Assembly: GCA_013619105.1 (NCBI GenBank)
Contig: JABXKU010000004.1
Coordinates: 40,468 to 104,467 of the forward strand
Direction: 5' to 3'
DNA: 64,000 nt
From: Desulfuromonadales bacterium
GTDB taxonomy: Bacteria > Desulfobacterota > Desulfuromonadia > Desulfuromonadales > Syntrophotaleaceae
The notes below the pieces were generated by a model. The model searched no databases and was not told the origin of the DNA. It saw only the letters and a list, made by a program, of their open reading frames with translations. Below, piece by piece: positions 32,228 through 40,873 of this stretch. Each line of letters starts with the position of its first letter. Within the stretch, counting starts at the first letter, position 1. The position numbers and the translations under genes were made by a program.

Positions 32228-35200
32228 TCACGAACCCGCCTGTGAAGTTGAGATGACCTGCGCCTCCTGCAAAAGATCTTCGGGCACAACCAGCCCGAAA
32301 CGTCTGGCCGCTTCGATATTGATTATGAATTTTTCGGTGCGGGTATTGGTAAAGGGAATATCCGCGGGGTTGGCACCGCGCAGCACCCGTGCCGCCATGT
32401 CTGCGCTTTCCAGCCCGGCGTTGTAATAGTCGCGGGCCAGGATCACCGTCGCCCCCTCCCGAGCGGCGCCACTGTCGAAGCAGAATACCGGCAGCCCCCT
32501 GGTCGCCGCCTGCCGGGCGATCTGGCCGAACCCGGGTCGGGTGGCGTTGTCGGCGATCTGGCACACGGCTTGGATGTCCTCGCGCAACAAAGCTGCCGCC
32601 CCAAGGGCCGTTTCCGCCGTGGACATGACGGGAATGGCGACCAGCTCGATACCCTGAGGCCGTAGCGCCTCAGCCAACCAGTCTTTGTACAGTACGCTGT
32701 TGATTTCGGACGGGGTGAAGAGAGTGCCGACCCGTCGGACGCCGGGCAACATTCGGGGCAGCAGGCGCGCCATGCCTTCAAAGGGTGAACGGGTGGTGAT
32801 CCCGGTGACATGGGGTCGATGGTCGGTGACCGACTTGCCCGCACCGGCTCGCACCCCGTCGGCTACACAGGTAAAGACGATGGGTGAATCCCCGCCCTGA
32901 CGCAGGGCCGCCTGCAACACCGGGGTGGAAATAGCCATCAGCAGATCGACCTGTTCGGCGCGGATCGAGGTCATGATGCTGGACAGGGTGGCGATGTCGC
33001 CCTGGGCATTGAACTGACGCACCTCGAAGTCGCGCCCCTCCACTAGCCCCTGTTCTTTCAAGCCATCCAGAATGCCGTCGCGCCCGGCTTCGGCGAAATG
33101 CGCATCGTTAAAAGCCACGATCCGCACCTGCTGCGGCTGATTCGCCAGCGGAACCTTTTGCTCCGCTTTTTCCCCTAACCAGGGGGCGACCGTGCGCTGC
33201 ACGCGGGTCTTTTCGATGGGCAAGGCGCTCGGCGGCACCCCGGCCAGCACCCGCGCGGCCAACCGTCCCGATTGGGCTCCCCAGGCCTGATAGTCGTCGC
33301 CGATGGCGCCGGTTGCCCCCTGCTCCACCAATGCCGGTTCGGTGACGAACAGCGGCACCGCGGCTGACCGGGCAGCGCGGACGATCGCCGCAAAGCCGGT
33401 GAACACCAGGTTGTCCGCCGACAGCAGGATAGCGTCGGCCCCCTGCTGGAGGACAGCCTGAACCGCGGCCGGCAGATCGGATACGTTCGAAACGGCGGCT
33501 TCAGCCAAACCGATGCCCCGTTGTCGGCAGGCGCTGCGTAGTTTGGAGACCGAAATCAAGGCATTGGACTGGGCGGGATCGTAGAGAATGCCGACCTTTT
33601 TCAGGTGGGGATTGTGACGATGGGCCATGTTGAGTAGGGCCCCCAACGGTGGATCGTCATGCACGCCGGTGATGTTGGCGGGACGGCCCTGCTCGAAAAG
33701 CCCCAGATGCTCCGGGTCGCTGGCCACTGTAAAGACGATGGGGATATCGACGATCTTGCGGGCGGCGGCCATCAGAACCGGCGTCGAAACCGTGACGATC
33801 AGATCGGGGTCTTTGCTTTTGGCGGCATCCAGCAGTTGCGGTAGCTGCCCCATATCGCCCTGGGCATTGAGGCGTTGGACGGTAAAATCCCGGCCTTCCT
33901 GCAAACCCGCCGCCACCAGTCCCTGCACCACCCCGCGATCCGCCGCCTGCAAGCCGGAATTGTCCGCCACGGTCAGCGTCACGACCCGCAGCGGGCGGCC
34001 GTATCGTTCATGCAGATTCAAAAAAACATCGGCCTTGTGCAGCAGCTCCGCCGGCAAGGTTACACCGAGATGCGCGGCCGCGGCCAGATCCACCACCGTC
34101 TCGCTTCCCCGGCTTGGCTCGAAAGGTATGTCCACCGGCGCCGCACCGAGCAATACCCGGGTCGCCATCTGCGCCACATGGCGACCCTCGATGACGGGGC
34201 TGGCGCCCACCGAGAGCAGCGCACCGCTGCCCATGAGACTTCGATCATCGGCAATCAGCGGTATACGATGTTTGCGACAGGCAGCGGCGACGGCGCTGAA
34301 GGAGCTGACCACCGTATTGTCCGCCATACCGAAAACCGCATCGACACCGGTGGATAGTAGCGATTGTAGGGCCTGGCTTATCTCGCTGGAATTGCCGATG
34401 GTGCGCGTTTCGGCCGTCATGCCAAGAGTGGCCAGCATCTTGCGGGTTATTTCAAGTTCGCGGCGCGAATTGGCTTCCGATGCATTGTAAATGATCCCTA
34501 CTCGGCGACAGTCGGGATAGAGTTTCTTCAGCCACACAAAGGCGTCTCTATGCGGAGCGGTCCAGACAGCACCGGTAACGTTGGGCCGGTGCCGCTCGAA
34601 ATCGTCTCCTGCACCGGCTTCGATGGGAGCGGAAACCACCCCGAAGACCACCGGGAGATCCTTCACCAGCGCGCAAACACTCGCCAGGCAGGGCGTGGAC
34701 AAGGGAATAATCAGATCGCATCCGGAGTGCGCTAAGTCGCGTGTCACCTGGGGCAGCAAAGACATGTCACCGTTGGGATGCACCTGCTTCAGCTCGAGAT
34801 TCTTCCCGACGATAAAACCGGCCTCGGCAAGTCCCGCGACGATCCCCTCGGTAGCCGTTTCAAAAATAGGGTCGGGGCCAAAGGCCAATATCCCCACCTT
34901 ATAGGTTCGGCCCGCTTGCGGGCGAGCGGGAAGATCAGCCGGTACAACGGCCGACGCCGCGGCCATGCGCCGCACCTCGTCCGGCACCGTCCAGCCGTTC
35001 TTGAGGTTGTCGGCCAGCGCTTCATTCAGGGTCAGAACCTGCGGCGCGAGGTCTTCGATGCGGTACTGCGCCGGGCTTGTACCGCGCAGGATCTCCGCTG
35101 CCATGGTTCCGCAGGTCTCGCCGACGACACGGTAGGACGCGCCGATGGCAAACAGGGCGCCAAGGGACGTATCGTTGGGGTCGTTGGTAAAGACCGGCAC

Positions 35201-35974
35201 ATTGGCTGTTGCTGCGGCCGAAAGAACGGCAGCGATGGCGCTCATGGCCACTGTGTCGCCACCGACCCAGACCGCTTGAGCACCCCGAGCCAGAACGGAA
35301 CGGACCGCGTCGGCTGCCTCCGAAGTGTTGCCGGCATTGGCTTCGATCAATTGTATGCCCAGTCGTTGGCAGACGGCTCGGGCCTTGAGCACACAAGCCT
35401 CGGAGTTGTGTTCGCCTGGATTCCAGATGGTCCCGACCCTGACCAGCTCTGGAAACATTTTACGGGCGGTCTCAAAAGACGCCGCTACCGGTTGAAAGGT
35501 GCCGACCCCGGCCAGGTGGGGGGGGTGCTGACTCGGCTCGGGACCGGTAATGCCTACCCCGGAACCGTAGGGGTCGGTGACCGCACCGAACACATGGGGG
35601 ATTTTGCTGTCGCGGTTAACCTTGGCCATGACCTGCAGGGCCGGGGTGCTGGCCGTCATGATCAGATCAAAGCCGCCGCTGGCGATATCCCGCGCCATGG
35701 TATTGGCGGTGGCGTAATCGCCGGAGGCATTGAACACCTTGAGCTGTACGTTGCGGCCCTCCTCCAATCCGGCATTGCGCAAGCCCTGGCGCATGCCCTG
35801 AACCGTATCGTCCAGCAACGAGGTGGCGGCGAATTGCATGAGGGCGATGCGCGGTATGCGGCGCTCCCGCGAAGCGCTGCCGCTGCGGTGATTGAGATCG
35901 GAAAACAGCAGCACAGCCGAGGCGGCTGCGATCAGGCCCACCCCCAGCGCAAGGTGCTTGAATATTTTCAGCAT
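32228..35974 (-). CDS. Giant ABC-type substrate-binding protein with four tandem ABC_sub_bind-like modules
   Basis: 1248 aa, N-terminal hydrophobic segment then four repeats of the pattern (I/L)..F....(G)...GL...G...G....(N)..GD...L......(D)L(I)...STP.L (starting near IALMQFAATSLLDD, VGILAFGPDPIFE, VVTLTVADNSGLQ, RIVAFNDAHFAEA). Confidence 0.88.
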   Translation of the reverse strand: MLKIFKHLALGVGLIAAASAVLLFSDLNHRSGSASRERRIPRIALMQFAATSLLDDTVQGMRQGLRNAGLEEGRNVQLKVFNASGDYATANTMARDIASGGFDLIMTASTPALQVMAKVNRDSKIPHVFGAVTDPYGSGVGITGPEPSQHPPHLAGVGTFQPVAASFETARKMFPELVRVGTIWNPGEHNSEACVLKARAVCQRLGIQLIEANAGNTSEAADAVRSVLARGAQAVWVGGDTVAMSAIAAVLSAAATANVPVFTNDPNDTSLGALFAIGASYRVVGETCGTMAAEILRGTSPAQYRIEDLAPQVLTLNEALADNLKNGWTVPDEVRRMAAASAVVPADLPARPQAGRTYKVGILAFGPDPIFETATEGIVAGLAEAGFIVGKNLELKQVHPNGDMSLLPQVTRDLAHSGCDLIIPLSTPCLASVCALVKDLPVVFGVVSAPIEAGAGDDFERHRPNVTGAVWTAPHRDAFVWLKKLYPDCRRVGIIYNASEANSRRELEITRKMLATLGMTAETRTIGNSSEISQALQSLLSTGVDAVFGMADNTVVSSFSAVAAACRKHRIPLIADDRSLMGSGALLSVGASPVIEGRHVAQMATRVLLGAAPVDIPFEPSRGSETVVDLAAAAHLGVTLPAELLHKADVFLNLHERYGRPLRVVTLTVADNSGLQAADRGVVQGLVAAGLQEGRDFTVQRLNAQGDMGQLPQLLDAAKSKDPDLIVTVSTPVLMAAARKIVDIPIVFTVASDPEHLGLFEQGRPANITGVHDDPPLGALLNMAHRHNPHLKKVGILYDPAQSNALISVSKLRSACRQRGIGLAEAAVSNVSDLPAAVQAVLQQGADAILLSADNLVFTGFAAIVRAARSAAVPLFVTEPALVEQGATGAIGDDYQAWGAQSGRLAARVLAGVPPSALPIEKTRVQRTVAPWLGEKAEQKVPLANQPQQVRIVAFNDAHFAEAGRDGILDGLKEQGLVEGRDFEVRQFNAQGDIATLSSIMTSIRAEQVDLLMAISTPVLQAALRQGGDSPIVFTCVADGVRAGAGKSVTDHRPHVTGITTRSPFEGMARLLPRMLPGVRRVGTLFTPSEINSVLYKDWLAEALRPQGIELVAIPVMSTAETALGAAALLREDIQAVCQIADNATRPGFGQIARQAATRGLPVFCFDSGAAREGATVILARDYYNAGLESADMAARVLRGANPADIPFTNTRTEKFIINIEAARRFGLVVPEDLLQEAQVISTSQAGS

Positions 35975-38373
35975 GAACCCTCTTCTCCTGTCGATTCTGC
36001 TTCGCGCCGCAGTAGAGACAGGGTAACGATATTGCGGTTCTGCTCGCGACGGTAGTTGAAGTCGTCCATGGTCTGGCGGATGAAATGGATACCCAGGCCT
36101 CCGACCTGACGATCTTCCAGCGCCGCGCCGGTATCGACTTCACCCCGGGCGGTGGGATCGAAGGGCTGGCCGTCGTCTTCCACCTCGATACGCAGTCGTT
36201 GCGCATCGGCCCACAGCCGCAGGTTGATGAGATGTTCGTGATCGTCGCAGTAGCCGTAGGAGATGATATTGACCAGCCATTCCTCCAGGGCCAGGTTGAG
36301 ATGCATGGCAGCCTGCGCGGGCAGGCCGAAGGCCTGCGCCTGTTCTTTGACCCAGCCCGTCAGTCGCGCCAGTTCCGGCAGGCGGTTAAGCAAGCTCAAT
36401 ACGGCAACGGGAGGATCGGCACCCGCCTCGCCGGCAACGACCGCCCGGCCGGATTCGACTCGATAGCGAACGGCCAGCAGGGTGAGATCATCGGATTGGT
36501 CGGCGCTACCAGCATGCTGGCGCACCGCAGCGTCCACCGCTTCGATCAGCGATCGCGCCGGGACGTCCCGGTGGCCGCGGGCCGTCTGCAGCAGCCGCTC
36601 GTCACCGAACAGCTTGTGTTCCGGGTCCATCGCTTCGGTCACGCCGTCGGTATAGAGCAGCAACAGATCGTCGCCGGCCAGCTGCATGCTGCAGGATTCA
36701 TAGCAGCCGCCCGCCATGGCCCCCAGAGCCGGTCCGGGCGGCGCCTCCAGCATGGTCACGTCCTGGCCGCTCCGTAGCAGCAGCGGCGGGTTATGGCCGG
36801 CATTGGCGTAAATAAGATCGCCACTTTGCAGATTCAGAATGCCGCAGAATGCGGTGATGAACATGCAGGAATCGTTATCCTCGGCCAGCTCGTCATTGAC
36901 CTGCTTCAGTGCTTGGGCCGGGTCGCGAACCGTCTGTATAACCGACTTGAGCAGGGTTTTCCCTACCGCCATCATCAGCGACGCCGGCACTCCCTTGCCC
37001 GAAACGTCACCAATGGCGATATAGAGGTGGTTATCGTCCAATAGGGTGAAATCGTAAAAATCGCCGCCGACCTCCAGGGCGGGAACCAGCCTAGCGTACA
37101 GGTCCAGATCGGAACGGTTGGGGAAAGCCGGGAACAATTTGGGTACGATCCCGAGCTGAATTTCGCGGGCGATGGCCAGCTCGCTGGCGATCTTTTCCTT
37201 GGCCGCCGTGGTGGCCGTCAACTCCGTGATGTATCGCCGCAGATCGACGCGCATCCGCGCGAAGGAGTCGTTCAGCCGGCCGACCTCGTCTCGGCTACGA
37301 ATGGCGGGCAGGGGCGCGTCAAAATCCCCCTGGGCTAACCGATCGGCTGCCGTCGCCAGCTTTTTGAGGGGCCTAGCTACGGACCAGCCAACCCCCAGGG
37401 CGGCTATCAGTAGCAGGCTCATGCCGCCCAGGCCGACCAGGCCGTTGATACGGTTCAGCCGGAGGGTGGTCGCAATAACTTGCTGTTCGGGAATCACCAC
37501 CCCCAGCGCCCAACCGGAAGAGGGCACGGGACGGTAATGCAGAAACGCCGGCCGATCATCCAGCGGGCGGCGGTAGGATAGCTGCCCCGGTTGCCCAAGC
37601 AACATGCGCCGGCCGATGTCCGCCATGGATTTGCGGGCTGCGGGCGTCGCTAGCGATTCGGCGAGGCTGAATACGGTTTCGCGCATTTCCAGCTCACGCA
37701 CCGGGTGCGAAATATAATGCCCCCGTCGGGACAACAGAATGGCCAGCCCCCCCGCTCCCAGGGGCAGTTCGTCCAACATGTTGCGGATCCACTCCAGGGA
37801 GATGTCACCGCTGACGACCGCCCACACCTGCCCCTGTCTCAGTATCGGCACGGCATAGGTGACCATCGTCGCCTCTGTCTGGTTATCGTAATACGGTTCG
37901 GTCCAGACCGGGCGTTGCAGATAGTAAGGAAGATAGAACCAGTCCTGCTGAAAGCTGTTGCCGGGCAGATCGTCCTGCCGCAGCAAGATGGCCGAATCCC
38001 TCCGCCAACCGCTGAACATGCGATGGTCCGACCGGGGTGCGCCGCTGGGCGCTAGGGCGATGGTCATGCCAGAAAGACCGGTGTGGTCTGCCAGCGAGGC
38101 GCGGATCAACGCCTGGGCTTGATCACGGCCTTCGGCCAGCAGCGCAAACGCCGCGGCAGCCTCGCGTACGGTGGCTTCGGCACGCCCCATCCGACTTTCG
38201 ATACGATTGACCGCCGACCGGGTCAGGATATCCCCCCGCTCATGAACCTGTTGCACAAAGAGCCGACGAAGGGAGACATGACTGAAGGTGAGAACGACCA
38301 GCAGCACCAGCCCGGCCCCCAGCACGATCAGTATGGCGAGGCGCACGGCCAGAGATTGCTTAAAGTGGCCCAT
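35968..38373 (-). CDS. Sensor SpoIIE/PP2C-type serine phosphatase with periplasmic sensing region, HAMP and C-terminal RsbW-like HATPase
   Basis: 801 aa: TM, ~280 aa extracytoplasmic region, TM, HAMP (SVARPLKKLATAADRLAQGDFDAPL), PP2C (EVGGDFYDF, GDVSGKGVPASLMMA, LYTDGVTEA), HATPase (LNLALEEWLVNIISYGY, VGGLGIHFIRQTMD). Confidence 0.9.
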   Translation of the reverse strand: MGHFKQSLAVRLAILIVLGAGLVLLVVLTFSHVSLRRLFVQQVHERGDILTRSAVNRIESRMGRAEATVREAAAAFALLAEGRDQAQALIRASLADHTGLSGMTIALAPSGAPRSDHRMFSGWRRDSAILLRQDDLPGNSFQQDWFYLPYYLQRPVWTEPYYDNQTEATMVTYAVPILRQGQVWAVVSGDISLEWIRNMLDELPLGAGGLAILLSRRGHYISHPVRELEMRETVFSLAESLATPAARKSMADIGRRMLLGQPGQLSYRRPLDDRPAFLHYRPVPSSGWALGVVIPEQQVIATTLRLNRINGLVGLGGMSLLLIAALGVGWSVARPLKKLATAADRLAQGDFDAPLPAIRSRDEVGRLNDSFARMRVDLRRYITELTATTAAKEKIASELAIAREIQLGIVPKLFPAFPNRSDLDLYARLVPALEVGGDFYDFTLLDDNHLYIAIGDVSGKGVPASLMMAVGKTLLKSVIQTVRDPAQALKQVNDELAEDNDSCMFITAFCGILNLQSGDLIYANAGHNPPLLLRSGQDVTMLEAPPGPALGAMAGGCYESCSMQLAGDDLLLLYTDGVTEAMDPEHKLFGDERLLQTARGHRDVPARSLIEAVDAAVRQHAGSADQSDDLTLLAVRYRVESGRAVVAGEAGADPPVAVLSLLNRLPELARLTGWVKEQAQAFGLPAQAAMHLNLALEEWLVNIISYGYCDDHEHLINLRLWADAQRLRIEVEDDGQPFDPTARGEVDTGAALEDRQVGGLGIHFIRQTMDDFNYRREQNRNIVTLSLLRREAESTGEEGSC

Positions 38374-39433
38374 TCAGCGCCTCCGTCCTGACAAAGTCTT
38401 GGTAGGCCGGCGGTGAATCGATACGCCCCTGGCGCTGTAAAAGCTGGGTCGTTTCCCGATAGGACTGACGGCTGAGAACCCCGAAGGTCCAGGGGTCATC
38501 GTTGGTGGGGAAAATGGATTTCAGGATTTCATCGAGCATCCACGCCATATGCGGCCGGTTGGTGGGTAGCTTTTCCTGCTCGATATAGCGCATGACCACC
38601 TCCAGGGTTTCCTGGCGATGGTCCCGCGCATACCTCCAGCCTTCCAGCGTCGCCCGCACGAACCGGCGAGAGGCTTCCGGGCGCCGCCGCCAGGTATCCG
38701 CCAGGGCATACAGCCCGTCCTCCGGCAGGTTGATACCCAGCTCCCAGAGATTGAAAACGGTCAGTTCATCCGCCGAAACACCATTTTGCAGCAGAGTATG
38801 GTACCCGTTGTAGCGCATGGTGGAGCAGGCCACCACGCCCCGATGCAAAAACAGCGACAGGGAATAGTATTGCGGCAGGATCTCGGGCCGCGCCCCCCAG
38901 CCCCTGAACAAGGCCAGGTAGGGGGAGCGAAAGTCCTGCTCCCAGACCGTAACCCGGCGGCCGCTCAAATCGGCCGGCTGAACAACGGGGGTGCCGTCGC
39001 TGCCGTCGGGATGCTTCCAGGCCACCAGCTGAAAATTACCGCGATTGACCAACTGGGCCAGCAAAACCAGTGGCAAGCCGTCTCTTCTCATCTCCAGCGC
39101 GGTGGGCAACATGGCACTGATGAAATCGGCCCGCCCTTCGGCCAGGAGCCGATCGGGACGAACATCGGAACCGCCCCGGATGATCGTGACCTCCAGTCCG
39201 GCGTCCTTGTACAAGCCCTTTTCCAAAGCCATATAGTAACCGGCGAACTGGGATTGATGATGCCATTGCAAAACCAGGGTCAAGGCATCCGGGTTATCAT
39301 CCCCCGCCGCGCCTGCTGGGTTAACGGTCACGGCGAGAGAACAGCACAAAACGAGCGTCACCAGCAACGGCCAGCGTTTCGAAACGGACCACAGCAGCAC
39401 TATTCTCCTCCTAAGGTTGAATTTCGGTACCAA
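38360..39433 (-). CDS. NMT1/THI5-like periplasmic binding protein
   Basis: LTLVLQWHHQSQFAGYYMALEKGLYKDAGLEVTIIRGGSDVRPDRLLAEGRADF; overlaps flanking genes. Confidence 0.88.
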   Translation of the reverse strand: MVPKFNLRRRIVLLWSVSKRWPLLVTLVLCCSLAVTVNPAGAAGDDNPDALTLVLQWHHQSQFAGYYMALEKGLYKDAGLEVTIIRGGSDVRPDRLLAEGRADFISAMLPTALEMRRDGLPLVLLAQLVNRGNFQLVAWKHPDGSDGTPVVQPADLSGRRVTVWEQDFRSPYLALFRGWGARPEILPQYYSLSLFLHRGVVACSTMRYNGYHTLLQNGVSADELTVFNLWELGINLPEDGLYALADTWRRRPEASRRFVRATLEGWRYARDHRQETLEVVMRYIEQEKLPTNRPHMAWMLDEILKSIFPTNDDPWTFGVLSRQSYRETTQLLQRQGRIDSPPAYQDFVRTEALNGPL

Positions 39434-39743
39434 AATCCGGAATCGAATCGGTCAGTTCCAAGATGGCATCAAATCCGGCCATTTTAAAAACCTCGGCAAC
39501 TTCCGGTTTCATGCAGGCCAACATCAGGCGACTGCCGAGGGCCCGTTGGCTCTTGGTGAGCAGCAGCATCACCCTTAACCCGGCACTGGAGATATAGACC
39601 GTATCCGAGAAATCGCAGACCAGCATTTCCGTCCCCTGCGCTACTATGTCCCGCAGGTCCTGCTCGACCTGCGGCGTGCTGACCGCGTCCATTCTGGACG
39701 GCATACTCCGCACCGTCCCCTTTGATCTGCCCGTATCGCCCAT
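39411..39743 (-). CDS. STAS-domain anti-sigma-factor-antagonist-like protein
   Basis: VCDFSDTVYISSAGLRVMLLL with conserved SSAG; start at 39743 chosen for AGAAGGGG upstream. Confidence 0.85.
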   Translation of the reverse strand: MGDTGRSKGTVRSMPSRMDAVSTPQVEQDLRDIVAQGTEMLVCDFSDTVYISSAGLRVMLLLTKSQRALGSRLMLACMKPEVAEVFKMAGFDAILELTDSIPDFGTEIQP

Positions 39744-39767
39744 GAAAACCCCTTCTTGCATAATAAA

Positions 39768-39793
39768 ATAGGTCATTCAATAGAATGACCTAT
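39768..39793. promoter_or_regulatory. 26-nt perfect inverted repeat, candidate operator
   Basis: ATAGGTCATTC-AATA-GAATGACCTAT (11-bp arms), just upstream of the STAS start codon. Confidence 0.6.
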
Positions 39794-39818
39794 GTATAAA
39801 AAACCGGCGAAATAATCT

Positions 39819-39870
39819 ATATGGTCCCTCCCATTGCAACACTTCATATGGTCCCTCCAATTACAACACT
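39819..39870. repeat. Tandem 25-bp direct repeat (27-bp period) upstream of the STAS/ABC operon
   Basis: ATATGGTCCCTCCCATTGCAACACT and ATATGGTCCCTCCAATTACAACACT, two mismatches. Confidence 0.8.
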
Positions 39871-40535
39871 CACAAATCGCGCAAATTTTTGCACCTGGAG
39901 TCATTCATGTCAATCATTTTAGACCGCAGTGTCCGGGGTGGAAGTTGCACGGGCGCCGATATACAGATCAATGATGTCTGGTGGTGGCTCCAGCCTGGGA
40001 AGTCCTTGGCAAGGGGAAACTTTGCGGTGGCCTGGTTCTGGAGATGTTGGTAGCCATGTACCATCTGCTCCAGGCCCCGCGAATGGATTGCCCTGAAGAA
40101 GGCATTTTTCTGGATGCCACCGCATCCCGGCTGTTTGCCAGGTAAAAATTGGCATAGAATGCCGCTTTGTATATTGTTTTTGGCAACTCATCGAACTGCA
40201 AAAACCTAACCGGACACGACTGGGCTGAAAAAGTGGCTACGAAGAGCCGTGCATTAAGTTGAATTGAACGGAATGGAGGGCTCTAGCTGCCGGGGTGAGG
40301 TCGGAGCAGGCCCTTATTATCCGGGTTTAGGGGAACTTATTGGCCGTAGATCGGGGGCCGGGCACAGGATCTTTTTCATTGTCGACCTAATAAAGGGGTG
40401 GTAATGTACTTCACTGCTGATGCGGGCGGCACTGGCCCTTGTTTGCAGGCGCCTGCAGGGCATAGATTTGTGAAGATTTTGAGGCGGTCGCCGGGATGGC
40501 GGGCCGCGATGCAAGCGGAATAAGGAGAGTCGGGC

Positions 40536-40862
40536 ATGCAGATGGTTCAGGAGCAGCGGGGAGACAGTACGTTGATTACCCTTGGGGGCAGGCTGGATGT
40601 GACCACGGCGCCCGAGTTCCAGAAGATGTGCGTCGGGTTGGCCGATTCGGGGGGTACCGATGTGGTGGTCGATATGAGTGACCTGGAGTATATCAGTTCC
40701 GCCGGACTCCGCAGCGTGTTGTTCTCGGCCAAGAAGCTGCGCGGTAAGGGCGGCGACTTGCGGTTCTGCGGGATGTCGGGCATGGTCGAGGATGTGTTCC
40801 GCGTATCGGGGTTCCAGGGCCTGTTCACCATTTTCCCCACCGTGGAGGGCCTGCTGGGCTGA
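40536..40862 (+). CDS. STAS-domain protein (anti-sigma factor antagonist-like)
   Basis: ITLGGRLDVTTAPEFQKM...VVDMSDLEYISSAGLRSVLFSAKKL. Confidence 0.88.
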   Translation: MQMVQEQRGDSTLITLGGRLDVTTAPEFQKMCVGLADSGGTDVVVDMSDLEYISSAGLRSVLFSAKKLRGKGGDLRFCGMSGMVEDVFRVSGFQGLFTIFPTVEGLLG

Positions 40863-40873
40863 TTTAGGTAGGG

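Noticed and set aside
34778-36055. 425-aa plus-strand ORF opposite the quadruple SBP gene (also 33627-34490)
   Set aside because: Antisense shadow ORF in GC-rich coding DNA; low-complexity composition and no recognisable motif, while the minus strand has clear domains.
39819-39843. Sigma54 promoter (TGG...TTGC)
   Set aside because: Spacing between the GG and GC elements is one base too long for the -24/-12 consensus, and the orientation does not suit the minus-strand operon.
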